5,777 nt of DNA from an uncultured Oscillibacter sp. (GTDB taxonomy: Bacteria > Bacillota > Clostridia > Oscillospirales > Oscillospiraceae). The DNA is taken from assembly GCA_937884915.1 (NCBI GenBank), contig CALAAN010000428.1, positions 1-5,777 on the forward strand, written 5' to 3'. Shown in pieces: positions 1 to 5,389 of the stretch; positions within the stretch are counted from its first letter, which is position 1; each line of letters starts with the position of its first letter. Position numbers and translations under genes: made by a program. The notes beneath the pieces are model-generated. The model was not told where the DNA came from. It saw only the letters and a program-made list of their open reading frames with translations, and did no database searches.

Positions 1-411
1 GGCCTTCCGATCTTCACAGAGGGCGGCGGACTGTGGTATGTTCTCAAGCCGAGCTTTGGCTATATCATCGGCTTCTGCATCGGGACCTACGTGACCGGCA
101 CGCTCGCCGCCAGGCTGAAAAAGCGCACCGTCGCCCGCTATCTTGCCGCCAATCTCGCCGGCCTTGCCGTGGTGTACGCTGCCGGCATGATCTACTACTA
201 TGTGATCTGCAACTACGTGCTGAACACCCCCATCGCGGTGGGCCCGCTGTTCCTGTACTGTTTTGTTCTCGCCGTCCCGGGCGACACCGCGCTGAGCATT
301 CTGGGCGCCGTTCTCATCAAGCGCCTCGCCCCGCTTCTGGAACGCAGCGGCATCTGGACCGTCGCCGGAACGCCCGATGTCCCTCAGACGGCAACGGCAG
401 CAAGATCTTGA
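1..411 (+). CDS. bioY: BioY family biotin ECF-transporter S component, C-terminal part (5' truncated)
   Basis: The reading frame is open from base 1 and its start lies outside the window; 136 C-terminal residues are visible. BioY proteins are small membrane proteins of roughly 180-200 residues that bind biotin and pair with the EcfA/EcfT energy-coupling module. Visible marks are an N-terminal GLPIFTEGGG stretch, a KPSFGYIIGF segment at the place of the family's usual GPTGGY-G-F motif, and hydrophobic segments at about residues 20-35, 48-70 and 81-105 of the visible part. The last of these holds the PGD motif at 93-95. The gene sits 23 bp upstream of bioB on the same strand, which supports a biotin role. 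The family motifs are divergent: Lys for Gly in the GPT motif, and Leu three residues after the Asp where BioY usually has Lys. A related vitamin S component is possible but less likely given the context. No ecfA or ecfT is visible. Confidence 0.85.
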   Translation, partial: GLPIFTEGGGLWYVLKPSFGYIIGFCIGTYVTGTLAARLKKRTVARYLAANLAGLAVVYAAGMIYYYVICNYVLNTPIAVGPLFLYCFVLAVPGDTALSILGAVLIKRLAPLLERSGIWTVAGTPDVPQTATAARS

Positions 412-420
412 CAATCATAC

Positions 421-426
421 GGAGGT
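421..426 (+). promoter_or_regulatory. Ribosome binding site of bioB
   Basis: GGAGGT lies 8 bases before the ATG at 435 and is the only strong Shine-Dalgarno sequence nearby, which fixes the bioB start. It lies in the 23-base gap after the bioY stop. No promoter or terminator is seen in that gap, so bioB is probably transcribed with bioY. Confidence 0.8.
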
Positions 427-434
427 AACACGAT

Positions 435-1418
435 ATGGACGTACTCAACTTGGCACAGGAGATCATTCACGGCAAACGCCTGACACGCGAGGATGACCTC
501 TCCTTCTTCCTCACCTGCGATTTAGAGCCGCTCTGTCAGGGCGCGGATGAGATCCGCAAGGCCTGCGTCGGCGACAAGGTCGACCTCTGCTCGATCATCA
601 ACGGGCGCAGCGGCCGCTGTCCGGAGGACTGCAAGTACTGCGCGCAGTCCGCGCACTATCACACGGAATGCGACGTTTACGACTTTCTCCCCGAAGAGGC
701 GATCTTAGAGGCCTGCAAGATGAACGAAAGCGAGGGCGTGGACCGCTTCTCCATCGTCACCGCGGGAAGAGCCCTGACCAGCGAGGAGTTCGATCAGGCG
801 ATCCACGCTTATGAGACGATGCACCACGAGTGTAAGATCGACCTGTGCGCGTCCATGGGCTTTTTGAGCGCCGAGCAGCTTCACCGGCTGCATGAGGCGG
901 GCGTCACGAGCTACCACCACAACATTGAGACCTCGAAGCGGAACTTTCCGAACATCTGCACCACCCACACCTACGATATGAAGGTGGAGACTCTGAAAAA
1001 GGTCAAGGCGGAGGGCATGTGCGCCTGCTCCGGCGGCATCATCGGCATGGGCGAAACGTGGGAAGACCGTCTGGATATGGCGGTCAGCCTTGCAGAACTT
1101 GGTATCGACTCCATCCCCATCAATGCGCTGATGCCTATCCCCGGCACCCCGCTTGAGCATCTGCCCCGCCTGACGGAGCAGGACATTCTGCGGACCATCG
1201 CCTTTTTCCGCTACATCAATCCGGAGGCAAACATCCGCCTGGCGGCGGGCCGCGCGCTGCTGACCAACGACGGCGAGACCGCCTTCCGCGCGGGAGCCTC
1301 CGCCACCATCACCGGCAATATGCTGACCACCGCCGCCTGCGCGACAATCCGCAGCGACCGCAGCATGCTCGCGTCTCTCGGGCGGGACGTGACCCCCGCC
1401 TATTGGAAGGAGGCGTAA
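435..1418 (+). CDS. bioB: Biotin synthase BioB, radical SAM enzyme, anaerobe-type cysteine pattern
   Basis: This enzyme inserts sulfur into dethiobiotin to form biotin, the last step of the pathway, in the cytoplasm. The protein has 327 residues, normal for BioB. The radical-SAM motif CPEDCKYC provides C62, C66 and C69 for the [4Fe-4S] cluster. Family motifs follow in order: YHHNIETS at 160-167, CSGGIIGMGE at 198-207, SIPINALMPIPGTPL at 226-240 and IRLAAGR at 267-273. Compared with E. coli BioB, whose [2Fe-2S] cluster uses C97, C128, C188 and R260, the equivalents of C128 (C138), C188 (C198) and R260 (R268) are present, but the C97 position is Ser106 in RFSIVTAGR. Extra cysteines occur at 28, 34, 44, 52, 79, 94, 133, 175 and 196. 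This fits the type II BioB reported from obligate anaerobes, which uses a 4Fe-5S auxiliary cluster; that assignment is inference. It ends 3 bases before bioD. Confidence 0.97.
   Translation: MDVLNLAQEIIHGKRLTREDDLSFFLTCDLEPLCQGADEIRKACVGDKVDLCSIINGRSGRCPEDCKYCAQSAHYHTECDVYDFLPEEAILEACKMNESEGVDRFSIVTAGRALTSEEFDQAIHAYETMHHECKIDLCASMGFLSAEQLHRLHEAGVTSYHHNIETSKRNFPNICTTHTYDMKVETLKKVKAEGMCACSGGIIGMGETWEDRLDMAVSLAELGIDSIPINALMPIPGTPLEHLPRLTEQDILRTIAFFRYINPEANIRLAAGRALLTNDGETAFRAGASATITGNMLTTAACATIRSDRSMLASLGRDVTPAYWKEA
1407..1413 (+). promoter_or_regulatory. Ribosome binding site of bioD inside the end of bioB
   Basis: AAGGAGG lies 8 bases before the bioD ATG at 1422 and inside the last codons of bioB, so translation of the two genes is likely to be coupled. 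Confidence 0.75.
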
Positions 1419-1421
1419 GGC

Positions 1422-2123
1422 ATGGCAAAGGCCCTTTTTGTCACAGGGACCGGAACAGACGTCGGCAAGACCTATGTTACGGCGCTGATGGTGAAAAAAC
1501 TGGCGGAATCCGGAGAAAACGCCGCATACTATAAGGCAGCCATGAGCGGCAACCGGCGTCGAAATGACGGCAGCCTCATCCCAGGCGACGCCCTGTTCGT
1601 GCAGCAAACGGCGGAACTTTCCCAGCCGCTTGGCGAAATGTGCCCCTACGTCTATGAGCACGCATGGTCGCCCCATCTGGCGGCGCGCTACGAGGGGAAT
1701 CCCCCCGAGCTGCCGGTCATCCGGCAGGGTTTTGAGAGCGTATGCAGCCGCTATGACTATGTCACCGTTGAGGGCAGCGGCGGCATCCTCTGCCCGCTTC
1801 GCGTGGAGAACGGTGAGACGCTGTGGCTGGAGGACGTCATTCGCTCGCTTCAGCTGCCGAGTGTGATCGTCGCGGATGCGGGCCTTGGCACCATCAACAG
1901 CGTGGTGCTGACGGCGAAGTATATGCAAGGCAAGAAGCTCCCTGTAAAGGGCATTCTCTTTAACCATTATCACCGCGGCGACACGATGGAAGAGGACAAC
2001 ATCGCCATGTGCCGGCAGCACACGGGACTTCCCGTGCTCGCCTGCATTCCCGACGGCGCGCAGGAACTTCCGATGGAACAAACCGATTTAGCAGCACTGT
2101 ATGAGGAGGTATCGCTGACATGA
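1422..2123 (+). CDS. bioD: ATP-dependent dethiobiotin synthetase BioD
   Basis: BioD closes the ureido ring of dethiobiotin from 7,8-diaminopelargonate, CO2 and ATP. The protein has 233 residues, close to the usual 220-240. The N-terminal Walker A loop GTGTDVGKT is at residues 9-17. The YYKAAMSG segment at 36-43 supplies the Lys (K38) that matches the catalytic Lys37 of E. coli. SPHLAA at 83-88 and VEGSGGILCPL at 116-126 match the substrate and Mg-ATP loops, with E117 as the likely metal ligand. ADAGLGTINSVVLT at 151-164 and the FNHYH stretch at 180-184 match the substrate and nucleotide-base regions. The ATG has a good ribosome binding site and begins 3 bases after bioB. The stop overlaps the bioA start in ATGA. 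Confidence 0.97.
   Translation: MAKALFVTGTGTDVGKTYVTALMVKKLAESGENAAYYKAAMSGNRRRNDGSLIPGDALFVQQTAELSQPLGEMCPYVYEHAWSPHLAARYEGNPPELPVIRQGFESVCSRYDYVTVEGSGGILCPLRVENGETLWLEDVIRSLQLPSVIVADAGLGTINSVVLTAKYMQGKKLPVKGILFNHYHRGDTMEEDNIAMCRQHTGLPVLACIPDGAQELPMEQTDLAALYEEVSLT
2103..2110 (+). promoter_or_regulatory. Ribosome binding site of bioA inside the end of bioD
   Basis: GAGGAGGT lies 9 bases before the bioA ATG at 2120, within bioD coding sequence. With the ATGA overlap at 2120-2123 this is the usual arrangement for translational coupling, and it supports the chosen bioA start. Confidence 0.75.
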
Positions 2124-3328
2124 TCTGGTATCCGTATGAGCAGATGAAAAACATGAAAGCGCCCTATAAGATCATCAAGGCAAAGGGCGTCCATCTTTAC
2201 ACCGAGGATCAGGAGCTGATCGACTCCGTCTCCTCCTGGTGGTGCATGATCCACGGCTATCAGCACCCCGAACTGACGGCCGCCATTCAGGAGCAGGCCG
2301 CGAATTTCTGCCACGTCATGCTGGGCGGACTCACCCACGATCCGGTCGAAAAGCTGTCGGCCAAGCTGGAAGAGTTTCTGCCGGGTGATCTGAACTACTG
2401 CTTCTTTTCCGACTCCGGCAGCGTGGCCGTCGAAGTCGCCCTCAAGATGGCGCTGCAATATAACACCAACCAGTGCGACGACCATCCGGAGATGAAAAAG
2501 CGCACTCTGATCCTCGCACTGGAGCACGCCTACCATGGCGATACCTTCAAGGCGATGGAGGTCGGCGACGATGAAGACTATCACTTCGCCTTCGACAAAA
2601 AAGAGGGCGTCGTCCATATCCCGACCGAGATCCCCGCACTTGAAGAGGCCTTTGCCCTCTATCATGACAAGCTGAACTGCTTCATCGTCGAACCGCTGCT
2701 GCAGGGCGCCGGCGGCATGAGAATGTACGACATTTCGTTTTTGAAGCGCGCCAGAGAGCTGTGCGACGAATACGGCGTGCTGCTGATCTTCGACGAGGTC
2801 GCCACCGGCTTTGGCCGGACGGGCAACCGCTTTGTGGCCGATCTGGTCCTGCCGGACATTCTGGTGCTCGGCAAGGCGCTGACCGGCGGGTACATCGGAC
2901 ATGCGGTGACGGTCGCCAACGAAAAGGTCTTCCGCGGCTTCTACAGCGACAACGAGCGCCACGCGCTGATGCATGGCCCCACGTTCATGGGCAACGCCCT
3001 CGCCTGCGCTGTTGCGCTCAAGGGCATCGAGATCTTCGAGCGGGAGAACTACATGGAAAAGATCAAAAAGATCGAGGAGATCTCCAAGCGCGAAATGCTG
3101 GGCTTTTCCGACGGGCGCATCAAAGAGGTGCGCGTGATGGGCGGCTGCACCTGCGTAGAGGTGTATGATCCCAAAACGCTGGAGGGCTTTCAGCAGTACG
3201 CCTATGAGCGCGGCGTATTCAGCCGCCCGTTCCTGAGCTATATGTACTCCATGGTCCCCTATGTCATTGAAGAGGACGAGCTGGTGCAGGTCTTCACCGT
3301 TATGAAGGACTGGTTCCGCCGCGGATGA
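2120..3328 (+). CDS. bioA: Adenosylmethionine-8-amino-7-oxononanoate aminotransferase BioA
   Basis: BioA is a PLP-dependent class III aminotransferase that converts KAPA (7-keto-8-aminopelargonate) to 7,8-diaminopelargonate, the substrate of BioD. The protein has 402 residues, slightly shorter than the 429 of E. coli. It begins with IWYPYEQM, the BioA N-terminal signature with the active-site Tyr. SSWWCMIHGYQHPEL at 38-52 is a strong BioA mark. FSDSGSVAVEVALKMA at 96-111 forms the cofactor phosphate region. IFDEVATGFGRTG at 223-235 contains the Asp (D225) that pairs with the pyridine nitrogen. LGKALTGGY at 250-258 contains the Schiff-base Lys (K252). HGPTFMGN at 285-292 is also typical. E. 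coli BioA takes its amino group from S-adenosylmethionine, whereas B. subtilis BioK uses lysine; I cannot decide the donor here. It is the last gene of the operon, with 38 bases between its stop and the shared hairpin. Confidence 0.96.
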   Translation: MIWYPYEQMKNMKAPYKIIKAKGVHLYTEDQELIDSVSSWWCMIHGYQHPELTAAIQEQAANFCHVMLGGLTHDPVEKLSAKLEEFLPGDLNYCFFSDSGSVAVEVALKMALQYNTNQCDDHPEMKKRTLILALEHAYHGDTFKAMEVGDDEDYHFAFDKKEGVVHIPTEIPALEEAFALYHDKLNCFIVEPLLQGAGGMRMYDISFLKRARELCDEYGVLLIFDEVATGFGRTGNRFVADLVLPDILVLGKALTGGYIGHAVTVANEKVFRGFYSDNERHALMHGPTFMGNALACAVALKGIEIFERENYMEKIKKIEEISKREMLGFSDGRIKEVRVMGGCTCVEVYDPKTLEGFQQYAYERGVFSRPFLSYMYSMVPYVIEEDELVQVFTVMKDWFRRG

Positions 3329-3366
3329 CCTCCCTCTCATCCAATGGCGTCAATTGAATCAGAAAA

Positions 3367-3402
3367 GGCAAAGGCCGGTCACTTGCGTGACCGGCCTTTG
3401 CC
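3367..3402 (-). terminator. Intrinsic terminator hairpin between the converging operons
   Basis: A perfect 16-bp inverted repeat (3367-3382 with 3387-3402) flanks a 4-base TTGC loop. Read on the minus strand, the stem is followed at once by TTTTCT, so it is a clear rho-independent terminator for the lyase operon, whose last stop codon ends 30 bases before it. Read on the plus strand, the stem is followed by CTATGG with no T tract. It could still serve bioA weakly through the TTT within the stem's distal arm. No other terminator for the biotin operon is visible between 3329 and 3432. Confidence 0.88.
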
Positions 3403-3432
3403 CTATGGTGAAGGTTCTATGGCAGCAATTTT

Positions 3433-4950
3433 TTATTCGCCGTCGGCGAGGAACTTCTCTTCCAGCACGAGCTGATAGGCCTTGTTGATGTCGTCATAGA
3501 CGCTGCGGTTGCTCTTCATTTCGGGAACGATGGCGCGCAGAACATCGTATGCCTTCTGCGTACCCTTGCCGAGATGGACGTAGTCGCCGTCCTCCTTACG
3601 CAGATCAACGGCCTGAGAGGCGAACAGCACCTCCATACCGACGAGGTAGCGCAGGTTGTCGACCATCTGGCGGCACTTGGTCACGGCCAGCGGCAGGTTG
3701 CTCGCGTGGTCCTCGATAGAGCCCTGCATGGGGTAGAAATCGACGGACGACGGGGTCGTGAGATAGCGGTTCTCCGCGTCGAGGCAGGAGAGCACGTTCT
3801 GCACCTCGTCATAGCCGTGGGCGCTGCCGTTGCGCGGGGCAAGGAAGCGCGGCAGGTGCGTGAACTCGGGCATGCACATGCGGATGAGGCGATAGTTGAT
3901 CGCGCGGGACAGGTGCGCCAGCGCGATGGCCAGCATCTCAACGCCGATGACGAGCGACGTCGTCTCGAAGTTCGAGTTGACGAAGACATCCTTCTTGTCG
4001 AGCATGATGCAGGGATTGTCCGAGGGGGAGTTGATCTGGATGCTCAGGAACTTCTTGACGTAGTCCAGCGCATCTTCGACCGCGCCCGTGATGATGAAGC
4101 CGCCGCGGAAGGTCAGCGGGTCCTGCAGCGCGTGCTCGGGACGGTTGTCGCTGTAAAGGTAGCTGCCCTCGAGATCCTCGCGGCAGCGGGCGGCGCAGCG
4201 GATCTGGCCGGGCAGGCCGCGCAGCTCGTTCACATCCTCGCGCATCGGCTCGATGTTGCCGTTGAGGCCCTCGTAGTCGAGGCAGAAGATGCGGTCGGAC
4301 ATCTTGACGAGATTTTCGACCTCGTGGACGAGGATGGCCGCGGTGCCTTCGCCCTGGCTGTTGGAGAGCATGATGGTGTGCGTGTCCTTGAGCTGGAGGT
4401 GCAGGGGCTTGAGGCCCTCGCTCTCCATGGCTTCCTTGGCGCTCACGACCTTGCCCTTGTAGTTGACGTCCTCCTCGCCGATGAAGGCAAGGCCGACATG
4501 GGTGATGGTGGTGATGTCCGCCTCGCCGACGGCGCCGCGGCGCGGGATGCGCGGCGTGATGCCGTGGTTCAGAAAGTCACGGTAGCTGTTTGCGAGGTCA
4601 TCGGACGCACAGGACGCGCCGATGAGCATGTTGTTGAGGCGGATGACCATCATCGCGCGCACCTCCTCGTCCGTGTTGAACGGAGGAAGGCCGAGGGAGT
4701 GGGAGCGCAGCATCATGCGGTTCTGCGTCTCCATGAAGTCCTCGTCGATGGTGACGTCCTTGTTCTGGCCGACGCCGCGGTTGAAGCCGTAGATGGCCTT
4801 GCCGCCCTTGGAGAGCTCCTGCATGATCTCGCGGCCCTTGGCAAGGCGCGCATAGGCGTCGGCTGCGATCTCGACCTTGCGCCCGTCGTAGGCGACGTCA
4901 TAAACGTCCTGCAAAGTCAGATCGTGGCCGTTCAAAATCAAAGTGTCCAT
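3433..4950 (-). CDS. MIO-free member of the histidine/aromatic ammonia-lyase superfamily, substrate unknown
   Basis: The 505-residue protein spans the whole lyase fold of the HutH/PAL family. Matches to histidine ammonia-lyase (HAL, P. putida numbering) in order: YGFNRG at 54-59 (HAL YGVNTG, Tyr53), SH at 83-84 (HAL His83 region), the RGAVG loop at 138-142, NSQG at 197-200 (HAL NGTQ), QDPLTFR at 276-282, SPSDNP at 308-313, NSNF at 325-328 and SIEDHAS at 411-417 with E413 matching HAL Glu414. Two catalytic features are absent. The Ala-Ser-Gly that cyclises to MIO is replaced by Glu143-Ala144, with one residue fewer in the loop, and the Tyr280 position is Leu279. An MIO-dependent deamination is therefore unlikely. 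Ergothionase, which eliminates trimethylamine, is a known MIO-free relative, but the neighbours here are aconitase-X subunits, so the substrate is open. The start has AAAGGA 8 bases upstream. The gene lies 22 bp after the aconitase-X small subunit. Confidence 0.88.
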   Translation of the reverse strand: MDTLILNGHDLTLQDVYDVAYDGRKVEIAADAYARLAKGREIMQELSKGGKAIYGFNRGVGQNKDVTIDEDFMETQNRMMLRSHSLGLPPFNTDEEVRAMMVIRLNNMLIGASCASDDLANSYRDFLNHGITPRIPRRGAVGEADITTITHVGLAFIGEEDVNYKGKVVSAKEAMESEGLKPLHLQLKDTHTIMLSNSQGEGTAAILVHEVENLVKMSDRIFCLDYEGLNGNIEPMREDVNELRGLPGQIRCAARCREDLEGSYLYSDNRPEHALQDPLTFRGGFIITGAVEDALDYVKKFLSIQINSPSDNPCIMLDKKDVFVNSNFETTSLVIGVEMLAIALAHLSRAINYRLIRMCMPEFTHLPRFLAPRNGSAHGYDEVQNVLSCLDAENRYLTTPSSVDFYPMQGSIEDHASNLPLAVTKCRQMVDNLRYLVGMEVLFASQAVDLRKEDGDYVHLGKGTQKAYDVLRAIVPEMKSNRSVYDDINKAYQLVLEEKFLADGE

Positions 4951-4958
4951 ACTGCTTG

Positions 4959-4964
4959 TCCTTT
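4959..4964 (-). promoter_or_regulatory. Ribosome binding site of the lyase gene
   Basis: On the minus strand AAAGGA lies 8 bases before the ATG at 4950-4948, within the 22-base gap after the aconitase-X small subunit. No promoter or hairpin is seen in this gap, which supports co-transcription. Confidence 0.6.
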
Positions 4965-4972
4965 CGTATTTT

Positions 4973-5389
4973 TCAGTCGTTATGTTCTATCAGCGTGATC
5001 GTTTCTTCGTCAGCGTTGATTTCTATCCGGTCTCCGGTTTTTACTGCGTCGTAAAACTCATCCTCCACGCGGTCGACCATCGGGATCTCCATGATGATGG
5101 CCGTAGAGACGAGCACGGTGTCGGGCTCACGCACGATGAAGCCGAGCGGCGCCGCGCCGTTCAGTTCGAGCTTGTAAAGCCCGTCCATCTGCACGACGGA
5201 GCTGCCTTTTCCGCCTGGGAAGACAAGAATCTTATCCTTGACGCTCACGCCCTCGAGCGCGTGACCGACCTCGGTCACGACGCCGGTCTTCGGGTCGGTG
5301 TGGTAAAAGAGGATCTGGTCGGCGCAGGTGAGCACCTCGCCTTTCACCCTGCCCGCGGCGATCTGGCGGCAGGTAAATGTCTTTTTCAT
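4973..5389 (-). CDS. Aconitase-X swivel domain protein (small subunit, DUF126 family)
   Basis: The 138-residue protein is the swivelling domain of an aconitase-X-type hydro-lyase, encoded separately from the catalytic subunit as in archaeal and type II bacterial enzymes. Characterised relatives dehydrate cis-3-hydroxy-L-proline or mevalonate 5-phosphate. The marks are an N-terminal CRQIAAGRVKGEVL stretch at 7-20, DPKTG at 32-36, the signature loop LVFPGGKGSS at 55-64 whose serine is the likely catalytic or substrate-binding residue, and the segment PDTVLVSTAIIMEIPMVD at 89-106. The frame stays open upstream to 5533, but that extension overlaps the catalytic subunit. The ATG at 5389 has GGGGAGGG 7 bases upstream and overlaps the previous stop in TGATG, so I chose it. 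The substrate cannot be told from sequence. Confidence 0.93.
   Translation of the reverse strand: MKKTFTCRQIAAGRVKGEVLTCADQILFYHTDPKTGVVTEVGHALEGVSVKDKILVFPGGKGSSVVQMDGLYKLELNGAAPLGFIVREPDTVLVSTAIIMEIPMVDRVEDEFYDAVKTGDRIEINADEETITLIEHND

Noticed and set aside
705..2081. 458-codon open frame antisense to bioB and bioD
   Set aside because: It lies opposite two well-supported genes, is rich in His, Arg, Ala and Gly as expected from the complement of GC-rich codons, shows no family motif and has no sensible operon context.
1970..3340. 456-codon open frame antisense to bioA
   Set aside because: It covers the full bioA gene on the other strand, has a compositional bias typical of shadow frames and has no recognisable domain.
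3429..3434. Run of six T on the plus strand as a terminator tail for bioA
   Set aside because: It is 26 bases past the hairpin, too far to act as its U tract, and it partly forms the lyase stop codon on the other strand.
3433..4950. Annotation as ordinary histidine ammonia-lyase HutH
   Set aside because: The MIO triad and the catalytic Tyr are both absent, and no hutU, hutI or hutG gene is in the window.
3574..4998. 474-codon plus-strand open frame antisense to the lyase
   Set aside because: It is a repetitive Ala/Val/Asp/His-rich translation with no motifs. The minus-strand lyase explains the region and has a ribosome binding site and conserved motifs.
5260..5279. 20-base palindrome with 9-bp arms and a CC centre
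   Set aside because: It lies within the coding sequence of the aconitase-X small subunit, has a loop too small for a good hairpin and no T tract; it is probably a chance result of GC-rich codons.
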